Assembly: GCA_022764165.1 (NCBI GenBank)
Contig: JALERM010000052.1
Span: 62,001 to 126,000 of the forward strand
Length of the DNA: 64,000 nt
From: Eubacterium sp.
GTDB taxonomy: Bacteria; Bacillota; Clostridia; Lachnospirales; Lachnospiraceae
Direction of reading: 5' to 3'
The stretch's first letter is position 1, and each line of letters begins with the position of its first letter. The notes below the pieces were generated by a model, which did no database searches, was not told where the DNA came from, and saw only the letters and a list, made by a program, of their open reading frames with translations. Shown piece by piece: positions 1-8,527 of the stretch. A program made the position numbers and the translations under genes.

Positions 1-61
1 CCAGCTCTGGGTGAACTTGATTCGGAGATTTGTGTGAGAGACTTCTGTTTCCTATGCATAG

Positions 62-267
62 TTTCTTACGCTTTAGGAAGGATATCAGAAACTAACTGTT
101 TTTCAAAAGCATTGGGGAAAGTGAGTCCGAAGATCCGACGCTTACGGAGACTTTGGCGCGAAGGCTTTCCTGAGCGTCAATATAGTCGCAGTTAGCGGCT
201 AGCTGAGGAGGAACGGCCTGCTTTTGAAAAACAGTTAGTTTCTGATATCCCTAGCAATCGTAAGAAA
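62..267. repeat. Long-hairpin element, copy 1 (conserved core in a variable stem)
   Basis: Positions 80-111 and 219-250 are a perfect 32-bp inverted repeat. After an internal loop, 62-70 pairs with 259-267 (9 bp). The enclosed core (112-218) is nearly the same as the core of a second element at 15634-15844, while the stems of the two copies are unrelated in sequence. Inside the core, nested short helices can be drawn: GACT/AGTC, then GGCGC/GCGTC (one G-U), then AGG/CCT. No open reading frame is shared by the copies. The element ends 8 nt before the -35 box of the promoter for the gene at 348. It could be a structured RNA, a cruciform-forming DNA element or a MITE-like fold-back element. The first 61 bases of the window show nothing I can name. 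Confidence 0.75.
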
Positions 268-275
268 ATATTTTG

Positions 276-304
276 TTGCTCTTTTGGCATAATTATTGTA
301 TAGT
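276..304 (+). promoter_or_regulatory. Sigma-A type promoter of the polysaccharide genes
   Basis: A TTGCTC -35 box (276-281), 17-nt spacer and TATAGT -10 box (299-304) stand about 45 nt upstream of the first gene. The -35 box begins just after the foot of the long-hairpin element. Confidence 0.6.
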
Positions 305-347
305 ATAGTAAATAGTGAGCAGAAGATTGAAGATAAGGTGAAGAGTA

Positions 348-1754
348 TTGATAAAAGATAACCAGAAATACTTTAACCGAATGCATGTGGTTATTGATGC
401 TTTGATTGTTACAGCATCGTATTTCCTTGCGTGGGTGGCACGATATGTATGGCCTTTTGCTGATGATGCGGTCAGAACGGTGCCTTTCGGATGGTATATG
501 AGGCTGCTTCCGGTGATCGTACCGGTATATCTGATTTTATATTATGCCTTTAGCTTATATACACCCAAGCGTGTACAGGGGCGCAGGCTGGAGTTTTCCA
601 ACATAGTCAAAGCCAATACCGTTGGCATCCTGCTGTTAATCTGTTATATAGTTGTGCTTTTGCGGGAAGTTAACTTCGCCCGTATGATGCTGGTTTATTT
701 CTATCTGATTAATATGTTTCTGGAAGAGTCGGTGCGGATTCTGATCCGCAGATTTCTGCGGAATATCCGTAAACGTGGACTGAATCAGAAGCATATTTTG
801 TTGGTTGGTTACAGCAGAGCAGCAGAAGAATATATTGACCGGATTCTTCAGAATCCCCAGTGGGGATATCATATCAGTGGGATATTGGATGATAATGTCG
901 ATGAGGGAACCACATACAAAGGAATAAAGGTAATTGGAAAAATAGAAAATCTGATGGTGATTCTTCCTCAGAACAGTCTGGATGAGATTGCCATTACCCT
1001 GGGATTGAGTGAGTATTATCGACTGGAGGAAATTGTGGCTCTCTGTGAAAAATCAGGAGTTCACACAAAGTTTATTCCGGATTATAATAATATTATCCCG
1101 ACAAAACCTTACACAGAAGATTTATTGGGACTCCCGGTGATTAATATCCGGTACGTGCCTCTGACGAATACCTTTAACATGGTTGTGAAGAGACTGATGG
1201 ATATTTTCGGATCTATAATAGCGATAATCATTTTTTCACCCATTATGCTGTTGGCGTGTCTGATGATTAAGCTGACATCTCCCGGCCCTTTAATTTACAA
1301 GCAGGAGAGAGTTGGACTTCATAATCATAATTTTATGATGTACAAGTTTCGTTCTATGGAAGTTCAGTCAAAAGAAGAAGAAAAGAAGGCCTGGACAGTA
1401 AAAAATGATCCCAGAGTGACCGGAATAGGTAAACTGATGAGAAAAACCAGTATTGATGAACTGCCGCAGCTGTTTAATATATTAAAAGGTGATATGAGTC
1501 TGGTAGGACCCAGACCGGAGCGGCCATTCTTTGTGGAAAAGTTCAGAGAAGAAATTCCCAGATATATGGTAAAACATCAGGTCAGACCGGGGCTGACCGG
1601 CTGGGCACAGGTTAATGGATACCGGGGTAATACTTCCATTCGTAAAAGAATAGAGTATGATTTGTATTATATTGAAAACTGGAGCGTTGGACTGGATATT
1701 AAAATCTTAATTATGACCTTTTTTAAAGGATTCGTAAATAAGAATGCATACTAA
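348..1754 (+). CDS. Polyprenyl-phosphate sugar phosphotransferase (exopolysaccharide initiation)
   Basis: This 468-residue membrane enzyme should transfer a sugar-1-phosphate from a nucleotide sugar to undecaprenyl phosphate, the first step of surface polysaccharide assembly. The N-terminal third has several hydrophobic segments (about residues 14-35, 50-72, 88-107). A central nucleotide-binding-like region follows (HILLVGYSRAAEEYI). The C-terminal bacterial sugar transferase domain starts near residue 281 (KRLMDIFGS), with PLIYKQERVG, YKFRSM, the catalytic SIDELPQLFNIL segment near residue 368 and LVGPRPE. That order and length fit the WbaP/CpsE family. The start is TTG with AAGGTG 7 nt upstream; the first ATG is 11 codons inside. 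An LCP gene follows 17 nt later. The sugar specificity cannot be read from sequence. Confidence 0.9.
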   Translation: MIKDNQKYFNRMHVVIDALIVTASYFLAWVARYVWPFADDAVRTVPFGWYMRLLPVIVPVYLILYYAFSLYTPKRVQGRRLEFSNIVKANTVGILLLICYIVVLLREVNFARMMLVYFYLINMFLEESVRILIRRFLRNIRKRGLNQKHILLVGYSRAAEEYIDRILQNPQWGYHISGILDDNVDEGTTYKGIKVIGKIENLMVILPQNSLDEIAITLGLSEYYRLEEIVALCEKSGVHTKFIPDYNNIIPTKPYTEDLLGLPVINIRYVPLTNTFNMVVKRLMDIFGSIIAIIIFSPIMLLACLMIKLTSPGPLIYKQERVGLHNHNFMMYKFRSMEVQSKEEEKKAWTVKNDPRVTGIGKLMRKTSIDELPQLFNILKGDMSLVGPRPERPFFVEKFREEIPRYMVKHQVRPGLTGWAQVNGYRGNTSIRKRIEYDLYYIENWSVGLDIKILIMTFFKGFVNKNAY

Positions 1755-1771
1755 TGAGTAAGGAGTAAGGT

Positions 1772-2926
1772 ATGGCAGAGAAAAAAACACTAACCAGAAA
1801 ACAAGTGAGACTTCGGAGAAAACGCAGAAGAAGGAGGATTCTTTTTGTTCTGGAGATTTTGATTCTGCTGCTTCTTGTTGCAGGTCTGTTTGTATTTTCA
1901 AAGATGGGAAAAATGAATTTTGCGGAATTGAATTTTGAGGATCTTGGATTTAATACGGGTGTCAGTGAGAATAAGACTCTGAAAGGGTATACAACGATAG
2001 CTCTGGTCGGTCTGGATAATCGGGAAGGTTCGCTGAAACAGGGAAACAGTGATACCATGATTATTGCTAATATCAATAATGATACACAGAAAGTAAAACT
2101 GATGTCGGTATACCGTGATACTTATCTTCGTGTGGGAACAGATTCGGAAGGCAACGGAATCTACAACAAAGCCAATTCTGCTTATAACCGGGGTGGTCCG
2201 GAACAGATGATTACCATGATGAATACTAACATGGATCTGGCAATACAGGATTTTGTAACAGTGGATTTTAATGCAGTTGCCAAGGCTGCTGAACTGTTGG
2301 GTGGTGTTGATATGCAATTGTCGGAAGAAGAAATTGAACACCTGAATAATTATTGCGTTGAGACTTCGAAAGTAACCGGTATGGACTATGAACCTTTGGA
2401 GAAAGTGGCTGGCACACATCATTTGAATGGAGTTCAGACTGTGGCCTATGCCCGGATTCGTTATACTGCCGGCGATGATTTTCGCCGTGCAGCACGGCAG
2501 AGAGATGTAATCTATAAACTGGTGGAGAAAGCCAAAACTTGCGGAATCGGTACTTTAAACAAGATTATCGATAAAGTATTTCCTGATATTTACACTTCTC
2601 TGACCAAAACAGAGATTATCAGTATGGCCATGAGTATGCTTTCTTATGAAATAGAGGCTCAGGCCGGTTATCCCTTTGATCATCGATGGGGTGCAAATGT
2701 TGAGGCGGCAATCGGTATTGACTGTATCTGTCCGGTTACACTGGAATCGAATGCAGTTAAGGTTCATGAGTTTTTCTTCCCTGAAGAAGAGTATGTACCA
2801 TCCGAGGAATTGAAAGCATACAGTCAGCGTATTATTGATAAAAGCGGATACGATGACAGCTCCAGGCTAGAGACTTCAGAAGACGGAGATCTGGAATCTT
2901 ACCGTCAGGCTACAGGAATCCAGTGA
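1772..2926 (+). CDS. LytR-CpsA-Psr (LCP) family protein, wall polymer ligase
   Basis: LCP proteins attach undecaprenyl-linked glycopolymers to peptidoglycan outside the membrane. This 384-residue protein has a very basic cytoplasmic start (RKQVRLRRKRRRRR), one membrane span near residues 22-46 and an extracellular LCP domain: ALVGLDNREG, NSDTMIIANI, KLMSVYRDTYL and YARIRYTAGDDFRRAARQRDVI. The Arg and Asp residues that bind the pyrophosphate lipid in this family are present. It lies 17 nt after the sugar phosphotransferase with AAGGAG before ATG, so the two genes probably start and finish the same polymer. The short acidic C-terminal tail is not part of the domain. Confidence 0.9.
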   Translation: MAEKKTLTRKQVRLRRKRRRRRILFVLEILILLLLVAGLFVFSKMGKMNFAELNFEDLGFNTGVSENKTLKGYTTIALVGLDNREGSLKQGNSDTMIIANINNDTQKVKLMSVYRDTYLRVGTDSEGNGIYNKANSAYNRGGPEQMITMMNTNMDLAIQDFVTVDFNAVAKAAELLGGVDMQLSEEEIEHLNNYCVETSKVTGMDYEPLEKVAGTHHLNGVQTVAYARIRYTAGDDFRRAARQRDVIYKLVEKAKTCGIGTLNKIIDKVFPDIYTSLTKTEIISMAMSMLSYEIEAQAGYPFDHRWGANVEAAIGIDCICPVTLESNAVKVHEFFFPEEEYVPSEELKAYSQRIIDKSGYDDSSRLETSEDGDLESYRQATGIQ

Positions 2927-2959
2927 TAGATGGAAAGAATGATTTTGACATATAACAGA

Positions 2960-2987
2960 AAGGGTATCGCATTTGCGATACCTTTTC
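2960..2987 (+). terminator. Intrinsic terminator after the LCP gene
   Basis: GGTATCGC and GCGATACC pair around a 4-nt loop, extended by AAAG/TTTT, and a T-rich end follows. It closes the two-gene unit that starts at 348; some read-through into the next glycosyltransferase is possible. Confidence 0.8.
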
Positions 2988-3020
2988 TGTATAAACATAG
3001 ATACACAGCAGGAGTGAATT

Positions 3021-3941
3021 ATGGAAAAAAAAACAGTAGATGTGATTATTCCGGTGTACCGGCCGGATCATTTATGGAAAAATCTTGTGGATATGCTGAA
3101 CAGACAGACATATCCTGTTAATGTTATACGGGTGATGAACACAGGACAGGAGAATTGGAATCCGGTGTATGAAACCTGGTCTTCCAAAATGATTGTAAAT
3201 CATGTGGCGGAAGATGAGTTTGATCACGGAACAACCAGGGATGCTGCCGCCCGAATGTCGGATGCAGATTATCTGCTGTTTATGACACAGGATGCGGTTC
3301 CGAAAGACATGACGCTGGTGGAATGCATGGTAAGACAGATGCAGGAGGCAGAGGATATTCGGGCCGTGTATGGTCGTCAGCTTCCGGCTCCCGACTGCAG
3401 ACCGGCGGAGTGTTATACACGCAGTTTCAACTATCCTGAAACCAGCCGGATAAAAAGAAAAGAAGATTTGCCGGAACTGGGGATCAAAACGTATTTTTGC
3501 TCCAATGTATGTGCCATGTATGACAGGAAAACCTACCTGGAAATGGGCGGATTTGTTAAGAAGACAATTTTCAATGAAGATATGATTTTTGCCGGAGTCT
3601 TGATTCAGAATCATTATGCGGTAGCCTATGCAGCGGATGCGGTTGTGATTCATTCCCATAATTACACTGCCCTGCAGCAGTTTCACAGAAACTTTGATCT
3701 GGGAGTATCACAGGCAGACCATCCGGAAATATTTGAAAAAATCCGCTCAGAGGGTGAAGGACTGCGCCTGGTGAAGAATACCGCCGGATGGCTGTGTGCG
3801 CAGGGAAAACCATGGCTGGTTGTGGGACTCATATGGAACAGCGGATGGAAATATCTTGGTTATCTGCTTGGAAAACGATATAAAAAATTGCCAAGAAAAT
3901 TTATTTTATGGTGCTCGATGAACAAAAATTACTGGAAGTAA
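3021..3941 (+). CDS. GT2 family glycosyltransferase (rhamnosyltransferase-like)
   Basis: A 306-residue GT-A fold glycosyltransferase. It begins with the nucleotide-sugar binding strand VDVIIPVYRP, then FDHGTTRDAAARMSDADYLLFMTQDAVP, where the QDA position stands for the usual DxD metal site, and later FNEDMIFAGVLI, the usual acceptor-side ED motif. The FDHGxTR segment is typical of the RfbF-like rhamnosyltransferase group. There is no signal peptide, so it works on the cytoplasmic side, probably extending the lipid-linked sugar begun by the gene at 348. AGGAG lies 7 nt before ATG. A terminator separates it from the LCP gene, so its expression may be partly independent. Confidence 0.85.
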   Translation: MEKKTVDVIIPVYRPDHLWKNLVDMLNRQTYPVNVIRVMNTGQENWNPVYETWSSKMIVNHVAEDEFDHGTTRDAAARMSDADYLLFMTQDAVPKDMTLVECMVRQMQEAEDIRAVYGRQLPAPDCRPAECYTRSFNYPETSRIKRKEDLPELGIKTYFCSNVCAMYDRKTYLEMGGFVKKTIFNEDMIFAGVLIQNHYAVAYAADAVVIHSHNYTALQQFHRNFDLGVSQADHPEIFEKIRSEGEGLRLVKNTAGWLCAQGKPWLVVGLIWNSGWKYLGYLLGKRYKKLPRKFILWCSMNKNYWK

Positions 3942-3999
3942 AATGCAGTAAATATTTTCACATTTTTTTCACATTTTGCAGGTATCATAATAGTGATAT

Positions 4000-4028
4000 T
4001 TGCAATTTTACCCCTACATCATTATCAT
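4000..4028 (+). promoter_or_regulatory. Sigma-A type promoter of the HtrA gene
   Basis: TTGCAA (4000-4005), 17-nt spacer, TATCAT (4023-4028). It lies 26 nt before the ATG, so the leader is very short. Confidence 0.55.
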
Positions 4029-4054
4029 AGAAAAAATAAAAGGAGTTCGCAGCG

Positions 4055-5746
4055 ATGAGTGACGAATGGAACTGGGAAAACAAACAGCAGCCGGCTTCTG
4101 ATGAAGAAACGAAGCAGCCGGAGGTTCAGAAAATGCAGAAAAATGATATAGACGAGCCGGAGCAGCCGGTGGAACAGGAAGCAACTGAAAATAGTGAGGA
4201 AAAACAGGAAACGTATCACTGGGTTAATCCGGAGTATCAGAAGAGACAGCAGGGGACAGCGGATACACAGACGAATTCCTATGAAAATAATAATTACCGG
4301 GAGAACATTGGAAGTAATGGCTATACAGGCGGCTCCTATCAGGATTATCACAGTAACGGGAATTCTGAGCAGAAAACTCAGACGGCCCAGGAGGAGCAGA
4401 ATTCATTTACAGAACAAAGGACCGATAATCAGGGGCAGAATTATACCACAGGTCAGAGAAAATATGGAACCTACTCTTATCAACAGGAATATCCGGCAAA
4501 ACCCCGTAAGAAGAAAAGCAGAGGGACAGGTAAAAAATTTCTTGTGACGGTTGGTCTTGCAGTGGTATTCGGCGTAGTTGCAGGTGGTGTTATGTTTGGT
4601 GTGAACACTCTGGGCCGTCATCTGACCGGGCAGGATAAAATTCCGGAAACCCAGATTGAAATTCCCTCCACGGAAACACCTCAGACGGTTCAGCAGGAGA
4701 CAGCAGAAACCGTGGCAGGTACGGCGAATCAGTTCTCTGTCTCCCAGGTGGCATCCAGTTGTATGCCTTCTGTGGTATCGATTACGAATGCCAGTGTAAA
4801 GACTGTTCAGGATTTTTTTGGGGGCGTACAGCAGTATCCCATGGAAAGTTCCGGATCGGGAATTATTGTGGGGCAGAATGAAAAAGAACTTCTGATCGCT
4901 ACCAATAATCACGTGGTTACGGGAGCTAAAACCATTACGGTGGCATTTAACGATGCGGCAGTCTACGAGGCACAGATTAAAGGAAATGATTCCGATAATG
5001 ACCTGGCAGTTATTGCAGTAGATTTGAGCAAGATGTCTCAGGAAACTCTGAACAGTATCAGAGTGGTGACAATTGGAGATTCCGATGCTCTGGCAATCGG
5101 TGAGCAGGTGGTTGCAATTGGTAATGCATTGGGTTATGGACAGTCAGTTACCTCCGGATGGGTCAGTGCCGTCAATCGTAATATGGAAGATTCAGAAGGC
5201 AATACCATGGGCAATCTGATTCAGACAGATGCGGCGATTAATCCTGGAAACAGCGGCGGTGCACTTCTGAATATGAAAGGTGAGCTTGTGGGAATCAATA
5301 CTGCAAAATCCATGGCTACAGAAGTGGAAGGTATGGGATATGCGATTCCTGTGTCAAAGGCAAAACCGATTCTGGATGAACTGATGAACCGCGAGACCCG
5401 GTATAAAGTCGATGAGAATAAGGCTTCCTATATCGGTGTGACTTGTATGAATGTAGATGCAACTGCTTCTCAGATGTATGGAATTCCTACAGGAGCTTTT
5501 GTGGATTCGGTAGAAGAAGGCGGACCGGCACAACGAGCCGGTATACAGAAGGGTGATGTGATTGTCAAGTTTGACGGGATGTCTGTCAGCGGAAGCAAGG
5601 ACCTGATTGAAAAACTGGAATACTATGAAGCAGGAGAGACTGTTGAAGTTGTCATCAGTCGTGCCGAGAATGGGGAATACAAAGAAAACACTGTGACGGT
5701 TACGCTGGGTAGACGGAGTGAAATGAAACAGTCAGTAGAAAAATAA
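4055..5746 (+). CDS. htrA: HtrA/DegP-type membrane-anchored serine protease with PDZ domain
   Basis: A 563-residue surface quality-control protease. About 155 hydrophilic residues rich in Gln, Glu and Asn come first and should be cytoplasmic. A membrane span follows (about 160-183), then a chymotrypsin-like domain with the triad His about 286 (NNHVV), Asp about 316 (NDLAV) and Ser about 400 (GNSGG). One PDZ domain lies near 455-545 (GAFVDSVEEGGPAQRAGIQKGDVIVKFDG). The arrangement is that of Firmicutes HtrA proteins, but the cytoplasmic arm is long for the family. The gene has its own promoter and terminator. It sits next to surface polymer genes, in keeping with a role in handling exported proteins. 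Confidence 0.92.
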   Translation: MSDEWNWENKQQPASDEETKQPEVQKMQKNDIDEPEQPVEQEATENSEEKQETYHWVNPEYQKRQQGTADTQTNSYENNNYRENIGSNGYTGGSYQDYHSNGNSEQKTQTAQEEQNSFTEQRTDNQGQNYTTGQRKYGTYSYQQEYPAKPRKKKSRGTGKKFLVTVGLAVVFGVVAGGVMFGVNTLGRHLTGQDKIPETQIEIPSTETPQTVQQETAETVAGTANQFSVSQVASSCMPSVVSITNASVKTVQDFFGGVQQYPMESSGSGIIVGQNEKELLIATNNHVVTGAKTITVAFNDAAVYEAQIKGNDSDNDLAVIAVDLSKMSQETLNSIRVVTIGDSDALAIGEQVVAIGNALGYGQSVTSGWVSAVNRNMEDSEGNTMGNLIQTDAAINPGNSGGALLNMKGELVGINTAKSMATEVEGMGYAIPVSKAKPILDELMNRETRYKVDENKASYIGVTCMNVDATASQMYGIPTGAFVDSVEEGGPAQRAGIQKGDVIVKFDGMSVSGSKDLIEKLEYYEAGETVEVVISRAENGEYKENTVTVTLGRRSEMKQSVEK

Positions 5747-5783
5747 ACAGGGATTATAAAAAATACTTTCGGACAGTAAAGCG

Positions 5784-5814
5784 GAGAATCCTGCAAAGCA
5801 GGATTCTTTTTTTT
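5784..5814 (+). terminator. Intrinsic terminator after htrA (copy of a dispersed hairpin)
   Basis: AGAATCCTGC pairs perfectly with GCAGGATTCT around AAA, then eight T. Almost the same hairpin sequence recurs at 45322 and 49756. Confidence 0.9.
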
Positions 5815-5827
5815 ATGAATTATTTAC

Positions 5828-5856
5828 TTGAGCATTAGTAAATTCTGTTCTATAAT
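5828..5856 (+). promoter_or_regulatory. Sigma-A type promoter of clpX
   Basis: TTGAGC (5828-5833), 17-nt spacer, TATAAT (5851-5856), 45 nt before the start codon. Confidence 0.65.
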
Positions 5857-5900
5857 TGGTAGATAGGAAAAAATGATGAATAATAAAGAAGGGCAACCGG

Positions 5901-7367
5901 ATGGGTTATAGAAAGGGTACGGACATGACAGACGACAAAAATATCATAGACTTTAAAGAGGTAGATACAGAAGGAAAAGAGATTTTGGATGATGAGAATA
6001 AAGATGAATTTGAGAAAGTCTGTTTTCTTTGCCGCAGACCGGAAAGTAAAACCGGTCCAATGATTACTCTTCCGCAGAATATTCATATCTGTACGGACTG
6101 TATGCAGAAAAGTTTTGATACGATGAACAGTGGAACCATCAATTATGGGGATATGTTTCAAAATATGCCCAATATCAGTATGATTGACCTCTCTTCGATG
6201 TCAAATAAAATTTCCGAAAGAAACAGAGTTAAGAAAAAGAAGCAGAAACAGGAAGAAAAAAAACAGACTGCTTTTTCTATGAAGGATGTACCGCCGCCGC
6301 ACAAAATTAAAGCACAGCTGGATGAATATGTCATTGGTCAGGAGCATGCCAAAAAGGTAATCTCTGTTGGCGTATACAATCATTATAAAAGGGTTCTTTC
6401 TGCAGAAAATGGAAATGATGGTGTGGAAATATCCAAGTCCAATATGCTGATGATCGGACCTACAGGAAGCGGAAAAACATATCTGGTACAGACACTTGCC
6501 AGACTGTTGGATGTACCGCTGGCTATCACAGATGCTACTTCCCTGACAGAGGCAGGTTACATCGGAGATGATATTGAAAGTGTCGTTTCCAAGTTACTGG
6601 CAGCAGCGGACAATGATGTGGAACGGGCAGAGCATGGAATTATTTTTATCGATGAAATAGATAAAATTGCCAAGAAGAAAAACAGTAACCAGCGTGATGT
6701 CAGCGGAGAAGCTGTGCAGCAGGGGATGCTGAAGCTGTTGGAAGGCAGCGATGTGGAAGTTCCGGTAGGTGCCAACAGCAAAAATGCTATGGTTCCTCTC
6801 ACAACCGTGAATACCAATAACATTCTGTTTATCTGTGGCGGTGCATTTCCGGATCTGACAGAAGTGATTAAAGAAAGACTGAATAAGCAGGCATCCATTG
6901 GCTTTAAAGCTGATTTGAAAGACAAATATGATGAAGATAAAAACATTCTTGATAAAGTGACGGTTGAGGATTTGCGCAAATTCGGCATGGTTCCGGAGTT
7001 CCTGGGAAGACTGCCAATCGTATTTACTCTGCAGGGACTGGATAAAGATATGCTGGTGAAAATCCTGAAAGAGCCGAAAAACGCTATTTTGAAGCAGTAT
7101 AAGAAGCTGCTGGAGATGGATGAGGTAAAACTCAGTTTTGATGCGGATGCACTGGAGGCAATCGCAGAAAAAGCACTGGAGAAAGATACCGGTGCCAGAG
7201 CACTTCGTGCGATTCTGGAGGAATATATGCTGGATATCATGTATGAGATTCCGAAAGATGACAGCATCGGAGAAGTGGTGATTACCGGAGACTATATCCG
7301 TCACACAGGAGGTCCTCGGATTCTTCTGCGTGGACAGGAAATGTTGGAACTGGAACAAAAGTATTAA
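5901..7367 (+). CDS. clpX: ClpX-type AAA+ unfoldase, divergent form
   Basis: A 488-residue Clp ATPase, longer than the usual 410-430. The N-terminal zinc domain has Cys pairs at about 41/44 (CFLC) and 64/67 (CTDC). A lysine-rich linker of extra length follows, then the AAA+ core: Walker A GPTGSGKT (about 187), pore loop GYIG, Walker B IIFIDEID, and ASIGFKAD, which carries the IGF tripeptide used to dock on ClpP. The RKH loop normally found after the Walker B region is replaced by VPVGANSKNAMVPL. The gene is not next to clpP or tig and has its own promoter. It may be a second ClpX for special substrates. ATG at 5901 has AGAAGGG 7 nt upstream; ATG at 5925 is an alternative. Confidence 0.88.
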   Translation: MGYRKGTDMTDDKNIIDFKEVDTEGKEILDDENKDEFEKVCFLCRRPESKTGPMITLPQNIHICTDCMQKSFDTMNSGTINYGDMFQNMPNISMIDLSSMSNKISERNRVKKKKQKQEEKKQTAFSMKDVPPPHKIKAQLDEYVIGQEHAKKVISVGVYNHYKRVLSAENGNDGVEISKSNMLMIGPTGSGKTYLVQTLARLLDVPLAITDATSLTEAGYIGDDIESVVSKLLAAADNDVERAEHGIIFIDEIDKIAKKKNSNQRDVSGEAVQQGMLKLLEGSDVEVPVGANSKNAMVPLTTVNTNNILFICGGAFPDLTEVIKERLNKQASIGFKADLKDKYDEDKNILDKVTVEDLRKFGMVPEFLGRLPIVFTLQGLDKDMLVKILKEPKNAILKQYKKLLEMDEVKLSFDADALEAIAEKALEKDTGARALRAILEEYMLDIMYEIPKDDSIGEVVITGDYIRHTGGPRILLRGQEMLELEQKY

Positions 7368-7391
7368 AATTCAAGAAGGGAAGGGTTTTTT

Positions 7392-7943
7392 ATGAGAAAT
7401 GAAGATTTTTTTGAAAATCTGAGACAGACACTGACAGAGACTGCAGAAGTGGTGGGAAAGAAAGCAGAGGATCTGGTAGAAATCCAGAAACTGCACAGCC
7501 GGATCAGAACAGCACAGCGGAATGTAGAGACTGATTACAAAAAAATTGGCGAAATTATCTATCAGCGCTATATTGAAGGAGAACTTCCAGGTCAGGAACT
7601 GGAACTGATCTGTGAAATGATCATGGAACAGCAGAAAGAAATTGCCGGATGTAAAGAAGAACTGGCAAGTAAAAGGGGACAGGTAGTATGTGCTGCCTGT
7701 GGAAATGGCAATCCCAAAGATGCAGCATTTTGTATGCACTGCGGTGCTGTGATGCCAAAAACGGATGAAGAGGGTGTAAAGACGGAAGAATCTGCTGAAA
7801 CTGTAGAAGCAAACCTTGCAGAAACTGTGCAGGAGGCGGAAGAAGTTGCTGAGACAGTGGAAGAGACAGCAGAACCAGAAAAGGAAAATGAAACCGAAAT
7901 AGCAGCAGAACTCGAAGAAGAGACGCCGGTTGCTGAGGAATAG
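7392..7943 (+). CDS. Zinc-ribbon protein with acidic tail
   Basis: A 183-residue protein of unknown role. Residues 1-95 are helical and charged (probably coiled coil, with YKKIGEIIYQRY). A zinc ribbon follows near 97-120 with two Cys pairs (CAACG and CMHCG). The last 60 residues are almost only Glu, Ala, Thr and Val. Proteins of this form are common in Clostridia without a known function. It has no membrane segment. It follows clpX by 24 nt and precedes the LspA-like gene by 17 nt, so the three probably form one transcript. Confidence 0.7.
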   Translation: MRNEDFFENLRQTLTETAEVVGKKAEDLVEIQKLHSRIRTAQRNVETDYKKIGEIIYQRYIEGELPGQELELICEMIMEQQKEIAGCKEELASKRGQVVCAACGNGNPKDAAFCMHCGAVMPKTDEEGVKTEESAETVEANLAETVQEAEEVAETVEETAEPEKENETEIAAELEEETPVAEE

Positions 7944-7960
7944 AACAGAGGCCGTAAATC

Positions 7961-8431
7961 ATGAAATGGACAGGAATTTTGACAGGTGTATTTCTTACGG
8001 ATACGATTCTGAAAAGCCGTGCAGAAAAACATCTCAGTGATAAAGCCGTGCGGGAAATCGCAGGGGACAAAATTCTCCTGCGCAAACTGCACAATTACGG
8101 ACTTGCCTGTAATCTGGGTGAGAAACATCCCAAGCTTATAGAACAGGGAACATTGGCAGTTTGGATAACCATGTTCCTTACCTGGCTGCGGGTGCTGAAA
8201 AAACCACTGGGTAAAGTACAGGGAATTCTGGTTCGTCTGGGTGGTGCACTGGTACTGGGCGGAGGACTCAGTAACCTCAATGACAGAATCACTAAAGGCT
8301 ATGTGACCGATTACTTCAGCTTCAATGTCAAAAGTGAAAAACTGAGAAGAATCGTATTCAATATCTCGGATATGTGCATAGCAGTGGGGGCTGTACTGGC
8401 GGCATTGGGATGCATTGGAAGTAAAAAATAG
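7961..8431 (+). CDS. LspA-like membrane protein (signal peptidase II family)
   Basis: A 156-residue membrane protein resembling lipoprotein signal peptidase. The two catalytic regions of LspA can be seen: GGGLSNLNDRITKGYVTDYF (usual form GNxxDR) and RIVFNISDMCIAVG (usual form FNxAD). Both Asp residues are present. Near the start, DTILKSRAEKHL stands where LspA has DQxTK. Four hydrophobic stretches fit the LspA fold. Overall similarity is weak, so it may be a paralogue with another substrate rather than the cell's main LspA. It follows the zinc-ribbon gene closely. Confidence 0.65.
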   Translation: MKWTGILTGVFLTDTILKSRAEKHLSDKAVREIAGDKILLRKLHNYGLACNLGEKHPKLIEQGTLAVWITMFLTWLRVLKKPLGKVQGILVRLGGALVLGGGLSNLNDRITKGYVTDYFSFNVKSEKLRRIVFNISDMCIAVGAVLAALGCIGSKK

Positions 8432-8492
8432 CTTGTAAGAAAATAAAAAAAACAGGGCTACAATTCAAACTGAAAAATTAATAAAAAATTAG

Positions 8493-8521
8493 TTGCATAC
8501 GAATAGGCTTCTGTGTATAAT
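8493..8521 (+). promoter_or_regulatory. Strong sigma-A promoter of a small RNA or leader
   Basis: TTGCAT (8493-8498), 17-nt spacer ending in TGTG, and a perfect TATAAT (8516-8521). It is among the best promoter matches in the window, yet no real gene follows on this strand for about 740 bases. Confidence 0.7.
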
Positions 8522-8527
8522 AATTAT

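Noticed and set aside
62..267. Reading the long-hairpin element as an ordinary IS or MITE end pair
   Set aside because: The inverted arms differ completely between copies and no target duplication is visible, whereas MITE ends are normally the same in all copies.
62..267. Reading the long-hairpin element as a retron or CRISPR-type RNA
   Set aside because: No reverse transcriptase, Cas or TnpB/IscB-like gene lies near either copy.
2930..3121. 63-codon frame after the LCP gene
   Set aside because: It covers a terminator and then overlaps the GT2 gene in another frame.
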